Position numbers and translations under genes: made by a program. Below, one piece after another: positions 16,955-26,367 of a stretch of 64,000 bases of DNA. The notes beneath the pieces are model-generated. The model did not search any database and was not told where the DNA came from. It saw only the letters and a list, made by a program, of their open reading frames with translations. The stretch's first letter is position 1. Each line of letters starts with the position of its first letter. This stretch comes from Pigmentiphaga litoralis. GTDB lineage: Bacteria; Pseudomonadota; Gammaproteobacteria; Burkholderiales; Burkholderiaceae_B. The stretch covers positions 1,316,801 through 1,380,800 of the forward strand of contig NZ_BMXQ01000001.1 of the NCBI RefSeq assembly GCF_014651835.1. Reading direction: 5' to 3'.

Positions 16955-17713
16955 TCAGGCGGCCGGCGTGGCGGCGGCCAGCGCCGCGCGCTGCATGGCC
17001 ACGATCTCGGCAATGCCGGCCTGCGCCAGGTCCAGCAGCGCGTTCATGTCGCTGCGTGTGAACGGGGCGCCTTCGGCCGTGCCCTGCACTTCCACGAAAT
17101 CGCCGCTGCCGGTCATGACGACATTCATGTCGGTCTCGCATTGCGAGTCTTCGTCGTAATCCAGGTCCAGCACCGGCTCGCCCTTGTACATGCCGACCGA
17201 GACGGCGGCCACGTGATCGATGATCGGCGACTCGGCCAGCAGACCCTGCGCCATCAGCACATTGACTGCGTCCTGCGCGGCCACGAACGCGCCGGTGATG
17301 CTGGCGCAGCGCGTGCCGCCGTCAGCCTGGATCACGTCGCAGTCCAGGTGCAGGGTGCGCTCCCCCAACTTTTTCATGTCGAACACGGCGCGCACGCTGC
17401 GGCCGATCAGGCGCTGGATTTCCTGCGTGCGGCCCGTCTGCTTGCCCTTGGCCGCTTCACGCGATCCGCGGGTATGCGTGGCGCGCGGCAGCATGCCGTA
17501 TTCGGCGGTGACCCAGCCTTCGCCCTTGCCCTTCAGGAAAGGCGGCACTTTTTCTTCGATGCTGGCTGTGCAGATGACCTGCGTATTGCCGAACGTCACC
17601 AGCACCGAGCCTTCTGCGTAACGGGTAAAGCCGCGGCGGATTTCCACGGCGCGCAGGGCGTTGGCGGCGCGTTCGGAAGGACGGCTCCAGGTCAGGATCG
17701 GCAGGTCGGTCAT
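16955..17713 (-). CDS. rph: ribonuclease PH
   Basis: Phosphorolytic 3'-5' exoribonuclease that trims tRNA precursors, 252 aa with the ATG at 17713 (TGGAG upstream). [40 protein letters not shown], the phosphate-binding [16 protein letters not shown] and [15 protein letters not shown] are all conserved. The frame is open 30 codons further upstream, but that part has no family similarity. It heads the rph-rdgB-hemW series and is divergent from yicC, a common betaproteobacterial arrangement. Confidence 0.97.
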   Translation of the reverse strand: MTDLPILTWSRPSERAANALRAVEIRRGFTRYAEGSVLVTFGNTQVICTASIEEKVPPFLKGKGEGWVTAEYGMLPRATHTRGSREAAKGKQTGRTQEIQRLIGRSVRAVFDMKKLGERTLHLDCDVIQADGGTRCASITGAFVAAQDAVNVLMAQGLLAESPIIDHVAAVSVGMYKGEPVLDLDYDEDSQCETDMNVVMTGSGDFVEVQGTAEGAPFTRSDMNALLDLAQAGIAEIVAMQRAALAAATPAA

Positions 17714-17971
17714 GAGGGGAAAACTCCAGATAGGCAATGGCGGCGGACGCGATGCGTCGGCAATCCGCCATTGTACGGGTGGCGCGGTGGCACGCCGGTG
17801 CATCGGGCCGTGCCATGCTTGGCTGGCCAGACAAGGTCGGCCAGCCGATGCCGGCCGTCACGGTGCCGCTTTCGGAGTGTCGGCCTTATCATGGCAGCTG
17901 GCCCCGACCACCCAGCTGCCGCACCGCCGGCACCGCTGGTCGGCCACGACTCTTTTTTCAGGCAGACACCG

Positions 17972-18889
17972 ATGCTACGCAGCATGACCGCCTTTGGCGC
18001 CGCGCGCGCCGATACCGAACAGGGTTCCCTGTCGCTGGAACTACGCGGCGTCAACAGCCGCTTCCTGGACCTGCACTTTCGTATGCCCGACGAACTGCGG
18101 CACATCGAAGCGCCACTGCGCGATCTGCTGACGCGCTCGATTGCGCGCGGCAAGATCGAAGTGCGCGCCGGCATCCAGCGCCGTGTCCGCAACGACCCCG
18201 AAGCGCTCAACATGGCCGCGCTCGAGCAGGCCGCCGCCCTGTTTCGCAAGGTGCAGGCCGTGGTGCCCGACGCCGCCCCGCCGCGCCTGTCGGACCTGCT
18301 CAGCTGGCCTGGCGTGCAGGGCACCGAAGAATCCGAAGACACCTGGCGCGACGCCGCCATGACCGCCGCGCGCGACGCCCTTGCCCAGCTGCACGCTGCC
18401 CGCGAACGCGAAGGCGAGCGCCTGGCCGGCATGATCCTGGACCGCGCCGTTCAGGTGGAAGACATCGTCAAACAGGTCGACCTGCGCATGCCGCAACTGG
18501 TGGCCGACTATCGCGACAAGCTCGCCCGCAAGCTGCGCGACAGCGTCGAGACCGCCTTTCCGTCCGGCTTCCAGGCGATCACGGGCGCGGAACTGTCGGA
18601 ACGGCTGGCGCATGAAGCGACGTTGTTCGGGCTGCGCATCGACGTGGCCGAAGAGCTGTCGCGGCTGCATTCGCACCTGGCGGAATTGCGCCAGCTGGTC
18701 GGCGGCAAGGCGGGTGGGAAGGCAGACAAGGGCAGCGCCGGAAAACGGCTGGACTTCCTGTTCCAGGAAATGAATCGCGAGGCCAACACGCTGGGGTCCA
18801 AGGCGGGTGGGCTCGAAGTGACGCGCGCGGCCATGGATCTGAAGCTGCTGATCGAGCAGATGCGGGAGCAGGCGCAGAACATCGAGTGA
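17972..18889 (+). CDS. yicC: YicC/YloC-family endoribonuclease
   Basis: YicC-like protein, 305 aa, a family now known as manganese-dependent endoribonucleases affecting small RNAs. The diagnostic N-terminus MLRSMTAFGAA, ELRGVNSRFLDLHFRMP near residue 27 and the C-terminal KRLDFLFQEMNREANTLGSK are present. The ATG at 17972 matches the family start; the same frame is open far upstream across rph but reads there as antisense shadow. The 258-bp gap to rph should hold both promoters, which I could not pin down. Confidence 0.94.
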   Translation: MLRSMTAFGAARADTEQGSLSLELRGVNSRFLDLHFRMPDELRHIEAPLRDLLTRSIARGKIEVRAGIQRRVRNDPEALNMAALEQAAALFRKVQAVVPDAAPPRLSDLLSWPGVQGTEESEDTWRDAAMTAARDALAQLHAAREREGERLAGMILDRAVQVEDIVKQVDLRMPQLVADYRDKLARKLRDSVETAFPSGFQAITGAELSERLAHEATLFGLRIDVAEELSRLHSHLAELRQLVGGKAGGKADKGSAGKRLDFLFQEMNREANTLGSKAGGLEVTRAAMDLKLLIEQMREQAQNIE

Positions 18890-18942
18890 TGCTTGCGCGC
18901 GTGCTCGGGTGGCGTAGCAACGCTGTGGTAATTCCGGCAGGT

Positions 18943-19002
18943 TCACCGCATTCGGTGCCGCGCTCCTTCCCGCTGCGGTGAATATGCGGTCTAATCACCG
19001 CA
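18943..19002. promoter_or_regulatory. three-copy operator-like array and possible leaderless promoter of fic
   Basis: The 8-mer TCACCGCA occurs three times in 60 bp: 18943-18950, inverted as TGCGGTGA at 18974-18981, and 18995-19002, where its last base is the first base of the fic ATG. The last two form a perfect inverted repeat around a further TGCGGT. A -10-like TCTAAT (18990-18995) inside the array would place the transcript start at or next to the ATG at 19002, which would suit a leaderless, self-repressed gene. Confidence 0.5.
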
Positions 19003-20120
19003 TGGAACGCGGAGAATACCTCTATCTTTGGCAGGCCCCCGACTGGCCGCAGTGGCGCTATCGGCTGCCTGAACTCGTCCAGTCGCTTGCCGATGTCAGT
19101 CGTGCACAAGGCGTGTTGCTGGGTCGCCTGGCTGACGCGGGCATGGCGCTGCGTGACGAGGCCAGCCTGGTCGCACTGACCGATGACGTCGTGAAAACCA
19201 GCGAGATCGAAGGCGAAGTCCTCAGCGTTGCGTCCGTCCGTTCGTCTATCGCCCGCCGCCTTGGACTCGATATCGGCGCCGTAGCGCCAGTGGACCGGCA
19301 CGTCGAAGGCATTGTTGAAATGGTACTCGACGCCACGTCGTCCCGTGCCAAGCCACTGACCGCCGACCGGCTTTTCGGGTGGCATGCGGCGCTCTTTCCC
19401 ACGGGGTATTCCGGCATGTCGCCCATTGCCGTGGCGCGTTGGCGCGACGATGCCAGCGGGCCGATGCAGGTCGTTTCCGGATCCGTCACGCGTAGCGTCG
19501 TGCACTTTCAGGCGCCGCCCGCACCTACGCTGCCGGCCGAGGTCTCGCGTTTCCTGTCCTGGGCAAACGCGGACACCGGCGAACCTGCCTTGCTCAAGGC
19601 CGGTCTTGCGCATCTGTGGTTCGTGACGCTGCATCCCTTCGATGATGGCAACGGACGGATCGCACGCGCCGTCGGCGACTTGTTCCTGGCGCGTGCCGAT
19701 GGCGCCGATCAGCGCTTCTACAGCCTGTCGGCGCAGATCCAGCGCGAACGCAAGGCGTACTACGACATTCTCGAGCGCACGCAAAAGGGAACGATGGACG
19801 TGACGGCGTGGCTGGCGTGGTTCCTTGGCGCGCTTAACCGCGCGATCGGCAGCGCGCAATTGACGCTCGACAGCGTGCTGGCCAAGTCCCGTTTCTGGCA
19901 GCGTTGGGCCGGCACGCCAATGAATGCGCGTCAGATCAAGCTGGTGAATCGCCTGCTCGATGGCTTTGACGGCAAGCTTACGAGCAGCAAGTGGGCGGCG
20001 ATGGGCAAGACCTCCGCGGATACGGCGTTGCGCGACATCACCCAGTTGGTGGCCTTGGGTGTGCTGAAGAAGTTGGAAGGTGGCGGACGCAGCACGTCCT
20101 ACCAGCTTGCAGACGAATGA
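19002..20120 (+). CDS. Fic-family AMP-transferase with N-terminal inhibitory motif and C-terminal winged helix
   Basis: Fic protein, 372 aa from the ATG at 19002. Fic enzymes transfer AMP (or another nucleotide moiety) from ATP to hydroxyl side chains of target proteins. The N-terminal YLWQAPDWPQWRYRLPEL is the DUF4172-type domain. TSEIEG at residues 66-71 fits the class II inhibitory motif (S/T)xxxE(G/N), with Glu70 expected to block ATP. The complete catalytic motif HPFDDGNGRIAR starts at His211. A C-terminal winged-helix-like part (about 300-372; TSADTALRDITQLVALGVLKK) may bind DNA or targets. An earlier in-frame ATG at 18978 has no better ribosome-binding site. No antitoxin gene is adjacent, consistent with self-inhibition. 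Confidence 0.92.
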   Translation: MERGEYLYLWQAPDWPQWRYRLPELVQSLADVSRAQGVLLGRLADAGMALRDEASLVALTDDVVKTSEIEGEVLSVASVRSSIARRLGLDIGAVAPVDRHVEGIVEMVLDATSSRAKPLTADRLFGWHAALFPTGYSGMSPIAVARWRDDASGPMQVVSGSVTRSVVHFQAPPAPTLPAEVSRFLSWANADTGEPALLKAGLAHLWFVTLHPFDDGNGRIARAVGDLFLARADGADQRFYSLSAQIQRERKAYYDILERTQKGTMDVTAWLAWFLGALNRAIGSAQLTLDSVLAKSRFWQRWAGTPMNARQIKLVNRLLDGFDGKLTSSKWAAMGKTSADTALRDITQLVALGVLKKLEGGGRSTSYQLADE

Positions 20121-20183
20121 CGGCGTTTCGCGTTATGTTGCGCGTTGACTGCGGGTGAAACCCGCGAAGGAAACTTGTCCCCC

Positions 20184-21350
20184 ATGCACTATTCCCGCGC
20201 CTTGAGCATTGCCGACCTGGCCGAGATCGCTCGCCGCCGCTTGCCCCCGAGCCTGTACGGCTATGTGAGCGGGGGCAGCGAAGACCAGTCTTCGCTGGTC
20301 GCCAACCGGCTCGCGTTCGACCGCTGGCGGTTCGTGACGCATTCCTTGGTCGACGTGTCCCAGCGGTCCCAAGCAGTGGAGATTTTCGGGACGCGTTACG
20401 ACATGCCGCTGGGCGTTGCGCCGATGGGTGTGACGGGGTTGTGCGCGTTCGAGGGCGATCTGGCGATGGCCCGCGCGGCCGCACGGATGAAGGTGCCGTT
20501 CGTGCTGAGCGGCGCGTCGACGGTGGCGCTGGAGCGGGTGATGCAGGCGGCGCCGGACTCGTGGTTCCAGGCCTATATCCCGGCGCAGCAGGACGTGATC
20601 GGCCCGCTGCTCAGCCGGTTGCGGTCCGCTCAGGTCAAGGTGCTGGTCGTGACCGTGGACGTGCCGATCGCCTCGACGCGCGAAAACGAATTGCGCAATG
20701 ACTTTCGCCTGCCCTTGAAGCTGACGCCGCGCCTGATGGCGGGGGGCGCGCTGCGGCCGCGGTGGTTGCTGCAGACCTTTGCGCAGACACTGCTGCGGGG
20801 CGGCGTGCCCCGTTTCGAGAACTTCACTGCCACGCGTGGCGGACGCATCATCGATGCGCCCACGGTGGACCATCGGGCCGGGCGGGCGTCGATGCGGTGG
20901 GAGACCATCGCGTGGATCCGCGAGCAATGGGCCGGGAAGCTGGTGATCAAGGGGTTGCTGCGGGCAGGCGACGCACGCCAGGCGCAGGCGCTGGGGTGTG
21001 ACGGTGTGATCGTCTCGAATCACGGCGGGCGTCAGCTGGACGGTGCGGTCGCGACGCTCGACGCCTTGCCGGCGATGGTCGCCGCGGCGCCGGGGCTGAC
21101 GGTGATGCTGGATGGCGGCGTGCGCCGGGGTACCGATGTGCTCAAGGCGATGGCGCTGGGCGCGGCGTGTGTATTCGTCGGACGGCCTGCCATGTACGGG
21201 CTGGCGGCGGGCGGCGAAGACGGCGCGGTCCGCGCGTTGGAATTGCTGCGCAAAGAGATCGATGTGGACCTGGCGCTGCTGGGATGTCCTGACGTTGCCG
21301 GCCTGGGGCCGACTTATCTGGTGCGTGAGGGCGATCTGCCGGGGATGTGA
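20184..21350 (+). CDS. FMN-dependent alpha-hydroxy-acid dehydrogenase/oxidase
   Basis: Member of the LldD / glycolate oxidase / mandelate dehydrogenase family, 388 aa, oxidising an L-2-hydroxy acid to the 2-oxo acid. The start at 20184 follows GAAGGAAA; the frame is open 13 codons earlier. Evidence includes YGYVSGGSEDQSSL near residue 27, PLGVAPMGVTGL, the FMN/substrate motif SNHGGRQLDGA (active-site His and Arg) and LDGGVRRGTDVLKAMALGA. It stands alone, 63 bp after fic, with no lctP-type permease or regulator beside it, so the specific acid is not identifiable. Confidence 0.92.
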   Translation: MHYSRALSIADLAEIARRRLPPSLYGYVSGGSEDQSSLVANRLAFDRWRFVTHSLVDVSQRSQAVEIFGTRYDMPLGVAPMGVTGLCAFEGDLAMARAAARMKVPFVLSGASTVALERVMQAAPDSWFQAYIPAQQDVIGPLLSRLRSAQVKVLVVTVDVPIASTRENELRNDFRLPLKLTPRLMAGGALRPRWLLQTFAQTLLRGGVPRFENFTATRGGRIIDAPTVDHRAGRASMRWETIAWIREQWAGKLVIKGLLRAGDARQAQALGCDGVIVSNHGGRQLDGAVATLDALPAMVAAAPGLTVMLDGGVRRGTDVLKAMALGAACVFVGRPAMYGLAAGGEDGAVRALELLRKEIDVDLALLGCPDVAGLGPTYLVREGDLPGM

Positions 21351-21453
21351 AGCCAGGCGCGTTTTCAGGCAAGTCACCGCCGAAGGCACGCGCCGCCAGA
21401 AGCCCATGGCGCCGAATGCAAGACGCCGCCGACGGCCGCGCCCGGCGTCCCCC

Positions 21454-22659
21454 TCAGACAGGCGCCTTATCCACCACGGTGGCGCTGCTTGCAAAGGCCG
21501 GTGCAGCAGGAAAACCGCCCGACTTGCGCCGCTCCACGCTTTCCACGAAGTGGCCCCACGGGCTCCATGCCGCGTCGTCCTGCGCCGCGCGGATACACAC
21601 CTGGCATTCGTTCCACGCTTCTTCAAGCTGATCCGCGAAGCGCCACGCCAGCATCGACGGATCCCGCATCCTGGCAATGACGATCTGCGCCGCCATGTCG
21701 ATGCCGACGGTGTTGACCGCATGGGTCAGCCGGTCGGGACAGCCTGCGGTCACGAAGTGATAGGGCTGCAGGATGATCTCGATAAGCTGGTCCAGGTGCG
21801 CGCGTTTGCGCGATGGATCGTCCAGCGACTGCAGCATGGCAGCCAGCCAGCCGGTCTCGGACGCCTCGCTTGCCACGCGCTGGCGATCCAGCCACTCGCC
21901 CGCCGCGACGTAGTCATCAGGCGCGCAGACTGCCTGTTGCATCTCGCCCACGCGGGTCCACCGGTCGTACACCCGCTGTGCCTCGTCCGCCACGGCATGC
22001 AGGTCTTGCGGGAACAGAATGGGGCGCAGTTCGTCTGGCAGACGGGATGATCCGCCCGACCCGACATAGTCCGTGAACGAGGCCGCGAGCGCGCGGTTGA
22101 ACGCAAACAGTGCGGTCACGCAATCGTCGGACTGGCCCTTGTCGGCAAAGTACGGCGCGGCCGATACCGAGAGCCTGAGGGCGCCGATGCGCTGCCCCAC
22201 GTCTTTTGACCGGTCGAACAACTGGTGAAAGGGCTCGGCGTCGACGTCGAGCAGCGTAGCCTCGGCAACAGCGTCCTGCGCCATGACCGACAGGCCGCGG
22301 GCCTGCGTCATCAGTTCGCCCAGCTGATCCAGTGTGCGGCGCGTGGTTGCCCCGAGCACACTGTCGGCGTTCATGGCGGTCAGCCATCGCTCGTGGTCCG
22401 CGCGCGACCACCCATCGGCACGCGCGCCGGACGGGAGCCCGCCCACGGTTCGATCTTGGCCGGCCGATGCGCCTGCCAGGCTGCCCTCCGCCATGGATGC
22501 GTCGGCGCCAGGCGTCGGGACCGCATCGGTGCGCGCGGTGTCATGCGGGGGCGACGGGTTTCGCGTCGTCTCGGCGATGGCCCAGGCAATGGCATTCGCG
22601 GCCTTGATCAGACAGCCACCCAGAATCAGGGCGACGAGCAGAGCGGTTATCCAGGACAT
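21454..22659 (-). CDS. hypothetical protein with one N-terminal membrane segment
   Basis: 401 aa, family not recognised. Residues 1-30 (MSWITALLVALILGGCLIKA and following) form one hydrophobic segment, either an uncleaved anchor or a signal; a lone Cys16 follows GG but is not in a convincing lipobox. Residues 35-85 are Ala/Gly/Pro/Asp-rich and probably disordered. The rest (about 86-385) looks alpha-helical, with several Trp and Cys residues, and has no catalytic motif I know. Coding character (third-position GC, one full-length frame) supports a real gene. It lies 169 bp downstream of a LysR gene on the same strand and converges on the hydroxy-acid oxidase gene; neither context tells its job. 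Confidence 0.7.
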   Translation of the reverse strand: MSWITALLVALILGGCLIKAANAIAWAIAETTRNPSPPHDTARTDAVPTPGADASMAEGSLAGASAGQDRTVGGLPSGARADGWSRADHERWLTAMNADSVLGATTRRTLDQLGELMTQARGLSVMAQDAVAEATLLDVDAEPFHQLFDRSKDVGQRIGALRLSVSAAPYFADKGQSDDCVTALFAFNRALAASFTDYVGSGGSSRLPDELRPILFPQDLHAVADEAQRVYDRWTRVGEMQQAVCAPDDYVAAGEWLDRQRVASEASETGWLAAMLQSLDDPSRKRAHLDQLIEIILQPYHFVTAGCPDRLTHAVNTVGIDMAAQIVIARMRDPSMLAWRFADQLEEAWNECQVCIRAAQDDAAWSPWGHFVESVERRKSGGFPAAPAFASSATVVDKAPV

Positions 22660-22828
22660 GCTTGAGCCTTATGGCGTGGGAAAGCAGTGGGCGCAAAAGC
22701 GCGGAACGAAGGATGGCACCGCAGCAAGGCAGCGGACCGAACACCCGCATGAACCACCCTGCGGTGCAGAAGAAAGTCGGAAAATCGTATTAACGTACGG
22801 GCCCGGCATGAAGCGTTCGAATGGGACG

Positions 22829-23725
22829 TCATGCCGCCCTGCCCTGCGCCGCCAGCTCGCTTTCCAGCCACGCGATGAACTGCCGTGCTTCGGGTCCTGC
22901 CCCCGGCGAGACGCAGTAGTAGTAACGCTGCAGGGGCATCCTGAACGCGGGCAAGGGCGACACCAGTCGCCCGGTAGCCAGGTCGTTGCCCGCCAGCGAC
23001 GCGGGGCACAAAGCGATGCCCAGTCCATCGACAGCGGCCTGCAGCACGAAATGCAGATGGTCGAACTGCAAGGTGCCGGCCGGCTTGACGCGGGCCAGAC
23101 CCACATACCGCTGCCAGTCAGGCCAGTCGTCTTTCCGGGTCTTGGCCGACAGCAGCACGTGGCGGCGAATGGCATGGACGTCGGCAATGGGCAGCGTGCG
23201 CAGCAAGGCAGGCGCAGCAACGACATGCACGTCGTCCTCCAGAAAGGGCTGCAGCGCCAGGTCCGCCGGCCACCCCTTCAGCCCACGGCGGATGGCCACA
23301 TCGAAACTGTCGGCGGCCTTGTCGGGCGACAAGGTGCTGGTGATGACTTGCGGTTCGATGCCAGGGCAGCGTTCGACAAAACCCGGCAGCCGCGGGATCA
23401 GCCAGCGCACCGCGAACGACGGCCGCACGTTGATCCGCACCGCGCGTTCGGGCGGCCGGGCAGTAAAGGCCTGCGCCGCGGCGCCGATCTGGTCCAGGGC
23501 GCCGCCTACTTCGGAGTAGAAACGCTGCCCGGCGGCGGTCAGCATTACCTGCCGCGTCAGGCGTTCGAACAGCAGGACTCCCAGATAGTCTTCCAGCGTC
23601 TTGACCTGCCGGCTGACCGCGCTATGCGTCACACACAATTCGTCGGCCGCGCGGGTAAAGCTCAGGTGACGGGCTGCGACGACGAAGGCGCGTATGGCGT
23701 TGAGGGGAGGCAGGCGCGCGGGCAT
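22829..23725 (-). CDS. LysR-family regulator (GcvA-like)
   Basis: 298 aa from the ATG at 23725. The N-terminus MPARLPPLNAIRAFVVAARH and the helix-turn-helix AADELCVTHSAVSRQVKTLE are those of the GcvA/AmpR-like subgroup. A periplasmic-binding-protein-like effector domain follows (RINVRPSFAVRWLIPRLPGF near residue 92). An 11-codon upstream extension is unlikely. It is divergent from an MFS transporter gene 76 bp away, so the transporter is its most probable target. Confidence 0.92.
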   Translation of the reverse strand: MPARLPPLNAIRAFVVAARHLSFTRAADELCVTHSAVSRQVKTLEDYLGVLLFERLTRQVMLTAAGQRFYSEVGGALDQIGAAAQAFTARPPERAVRINVRPSFAVRWLIPRLPGFVERCPGIEPQVITSTLSPDKAADSFDVAIRRGLKGWPADLALQPFLEDDVHVVAAPALLRTLPIADVHAIRRHVLLSAKTRKDDWPDWQRYVGLARVKPAGTLQFDHLHFVLQAAVDGLGIALCPASLAGNDLATGRLVSPLPAFRMPLQRYYYCVSPGAGPEARQFIAWLESELAAQGRAA

Positions 23726-23801
23726 GTGTGCAATATTCTCACAGGTCGAGCACGGCAATGTCGTTTGTCAGCACCACCGTCGCGCGCGCACCCTCTTTCC
23801 G

Positions 23802-24968
23802 ATGAATCTTCTTTCTCCCCTTCCCGCCGACCGCCATTCACGCTACGCCGCGATCGCCCTGGCGCTGTCCCTGCCGGCCGACGTGCTGCTGTACCTGCTG
23901 CTTCCCATGTACGCCGACGATTTCGGCATCTCCCTGGCCGAGGCGGGTGGCCTGCTTGCCGCCAACCGCCTGGTGCGGATTGCCGGGTATGGCGCGGTCG
24001 CGCGCTTCTATGCCAGGCACGGCGACCGCATCACGTGCTCGATCGCCGTGGTCGTGGCTGCTTTTTGCGCATACGGCAATAGTGTCCTGTCTGGGTTCTG
24101 GGCCTTGCTGGTGCTGCGGCTGGCATGGGGCCTGTGCTTTGCCGCCCTGAACCTGTCGACGCAAGCCTTGGCGACGGTCGACGTGCAGGGCGCCGCGCAG
24201 CGCACCGGCGCATCGCGCGCATGGATCGCGCTGGGGCCGGTCATCGCACTGCCTGCCGGGGCATGGATGACGCTGCATCACGGCCCGCGCGTCATCTTCG
24301 TGATCCTGGCGGGGGTGGCGTTGCTGGGGCTGCTGGCGACCCGCCTGCTGCCTTCGGGGGGCCATGCGGGGCCGCGCCCCGGCCGCCGGCGCATCCGCTG
24401 GCCGGACCGCCTGAACGTCTGGAGTTTTGTCGAAGGCCTGACCCTGGACGGGCTGTTCATTCTGGGCCTGGGATTTCTCGGCAAGGACCTGCTGCCCGGG
24501 CAGGCCGTGCTGGTGGCGGGACTGCTGCTTGCCTTGCGCTATCTGTCGGAAATGCTGCTGGCCCCGGTCGGCGGCCGGCTGGCCGATCGGCATGGCGCCC
24601 TGCGGCTGCTGGTGGCCATGTCGCTGGCCACGTCGGGCGCATTGGCCGCCTTTGGCGCCGGTTGGCTGTGGAGCGCGGCGGCGGTCATCGTGGTACTGCG
24701 CGCCCTGCAACTGCCGCTGGTTGCGCCGCTGGTCATGGCCCGCTACCCCGGCCCCGCCCGCCTGCCTGCCCTGGCTTCACAGGCGATCTGGCGTGACATT
24801 GGCGCAGGCGCCGGCCCCCTGATCGCAGGCTTGTTGCTGGCGCGCGTGCCCGCCATGGCGCTGTATGGCGCGGCGGCCATCACGCTGGCGATGGCCGCGC
24901 TGGCCCTGGTCACCCGGCAGGGCGCCGACGCCGAGCGGCGGGCGCCTGCCGCTTCTGACTCAGCGTGA
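23802..24968 (+). CDS. MFS transporter
   Basis: Major facilitator superfamily protein, 388 aa with about 12 hydrophobic segments, inner membrane. The family loop between helices 2 and 3 reads GGLLAANRLVRIAGYGAVARFYARHGDR, quoted in part, and the second half repeats the pattern as VGGRLADRHGALRLL. The start is ATG 23802 (MNLLSPLPADRHSR). It is divergent from a LysR regulator. Substrate and direction of transport (drug-like efflux or metabolite exchange) cannot be told. Confidence 0.88.
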   Translation: MNLLSPLPADRHSRYAAIALALSLPADVLLYLLLPMYADDFGISLAEAGGLLAANRLVRIAGYGAVARFYARHGDRITCSIAVVVAAFCAYGNSVLSGFWALLVLRLAWGLCFAALNLSTQALATVDVQGAAQRTGASRAWIALGPVIALPAGAWMTLHHGPRVIFVILAGVALLGLLATRLLPSGGHAGPRPGRRRIRWPDRLNVWSFVEGLTLDGLFILGLGFLGKDLLPGQAVLVAGLLLALRYLSEMLLAPVGGRLADRHGALRLLVAMSLATSGALAAFGAGWLWSAAAVIVVLRALQLPLVAPLVMARYPGPARLPALASQAIWRDIGAGAGPLIAGLLLARVPAMALYGAAAITLAMAALALVTRQGADAERRAPAASDSA

Positions 24969-25085
24969 TGGCACCCCGATCCAGGCGTAGTCATCCAAAC
25001 CGTCGGTTCGGCCCTCACGCCACGCCGCTGTCATGTGCCAGGTCCATACTGCGCGCCACCCTCCCCGATTCCGGACCTTGCCGCC

Positions 25086-26273
25086 ATGCGCTCTGCTTAT
25101 CCCCGTTTCCTGCCTGCCGCGCTGTTGCGCGCCACCTTGTCCGTTGCGCTGGTCGCGGCGCTTGCCGCCTGCGGCGGCAGCGACGATGACGACGACACGC
25201 CGTCGGCGGCGCCGCGCTCGGTTGCGTCGCTGCGCCTGATTGGCGAGCAGCGCATTGCGTTCAAACAGGCGGTACAGGACACGCCCGCGGGGGGCCTGTC
25301 GGGCATCGATTACGACCCGCGTACGCAGCGCTGGATGCTGGTCAGCGACGACCGGTCCGACCTGGCGCCCGCGCGCCTGTACGAAGCGCAATTGAGCTAT
25401 GACGACAAGGCCTTCACGCGCGTTGCGCTGACAAACGTCGTGACTTTGAAGCAGCCCGACGGCAGCGTCTACCCGAGCGCCACGCAGTTCGCGCAGCGCG
25501 GCGGCACGGTACCCGATCCGGAAGCCATCCGTTTCGATCCCACCGACACCAGCCTGTGGGTGACCAGCGAAGGCAATCGTTCGCTGGGCCTGGACCCGCT
25601 GGTGCTGCATGTGTCGAATACCGGCGCGGCGATCGGGCAACTGACCACGCCGCCCCTGTTCAAGATGTCGCCCTCGCAGGAATTGGGCAGCCGCAACAAC
25701 GCCACCTATGAAGGGCTGACCTTTGCGCCCGACGGACAATCGCTGTGGATCTCCATGGAAGGGCCGGTCTATCAGGACGGCCCGCTGCCGTCGGTCACCG
25801 CCGGCGCCGTGTCGCGCATCACACGCCAGGATCGCACGGGCAAGGTGCTGTCGCAGTTTGCCTATCCACTGGATGCGTTCCCGGCTGCACCGGCTCCCGG
25901 CAAGAACGCCGACAACGGCGTCTCCGAGATCCTGGCCATCACCGATACGCAATTTCTGGTGCTGGAACGCGCAGGCATCGAAGGCGCCGACGGCGTCTAC
26001 GCGAACTACCTGCGCCTGTATCGCATCGACGTCACCGGCGCGACCGACGTGCAATCGTTGAGCACGCTCAGGAACGCGCAGTACACGCCTGTGCGCAAGA
26101 CATTGATTCTGGACTTCAACCGTCTGGGGCTGCCAAGGATCGATAACCTGGAAGCCATGACCTGGGGTCCTCGCCTGCCCAATGGCCGCAATAGCCTGGT
26201 GATCGTTTCGGATGACAACTTCTCGGCCACGCAGGTCACGCAGTTCCTGGCCTTCGAGGTCGTGCCCAACTGA
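25086..26273 (+). CDS. esterase-like/phytase-like lipoprotein
   Basis: 395-aa secreted protein. The ATG at 25086 gives a lipoprotein signal peptide ending LAAC near residue 26, then GGSDDDDDTPSAAP, an acidic tether. The mature part has features of the 'esterase-like activity of phytase' (beta-propeller) family: GLSGIDYDPRTQRWMLVSDD, VPDPEAIRFDP, NATYEGLTFAPDGQSLWISM and LDNLEAM-like repeats. It is probably anchored to a membrane from the periplasmic side and may hydrolyse phosphate or other esters; activity is inference. An upstream in-frame ATG at 25035 would spoil the signal peptide. Confidence 0.85.
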   Translation: MRSAYPRFLPAALLRATLSVALVAALAACGGSDDDDDTPSAAPRSVASLRLIGEQRIAFKQAVQDTPAGGLSGIDYDPRTQRWMLVSDDRSDLAPARLYEAQLSYDDKAFTRVALTNVVTLKQPDGSVYPSATQFAQRGGTVPDPEAIRFDPTDTSLWVTSEGNRSLGLDPLVLHVSNTGAAIGQLTTPPLFKMSPSQELGSRNNATYEGLTFAPDGQSLWISMEGPVYQDGPLPSVTAGAVSRITRQDRTGKVLSQFAYPLDAFPAAPAPGKNADNGVSEILAITDTQFLVLERAGIEGADGVYANYLRLYRIDVTGATDVQSLSTLRNAQYTPVRKTLILDFNRLGLPRIDNLEAMTWGPRLPNGRNSLVIVSDDNFSATQVTQFLAFEVVPN

Positions 26274-26276
26274 CAG

Positions 26277-26326
26277 TGGTCAACCGAGATGCAAGCGGTC
26301 AACTCAGGGAAAGCCGTCAACCGAGG
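26277..26326. repeat. three degenerate 19-bp direct repeats after the lipoprotein gene
   Basis: GTCAAC occurs at 26279, 26298 and 26317, exactly 19 bp apart, each within a similar unit (for example GGTCAACCGAGATGCAAGC). It lies in the 94-bp convergent gap between the lipoprotein and bestrophin genes and has no hairpin or T-run. Confidence 0.6.
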
Positions 26327-26367
26327 CCGCCCGTATCGAGCCTTGTCATGGCAGCCGGACACGCGGC

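Noticed and set aside
16913-17971. N-terminal extension of the yicC frame across rph
   Set aside because: YicC proteins begin at MLRSMTAFG; the extension is antisense to rph and translates the heptanucleotide repeat.
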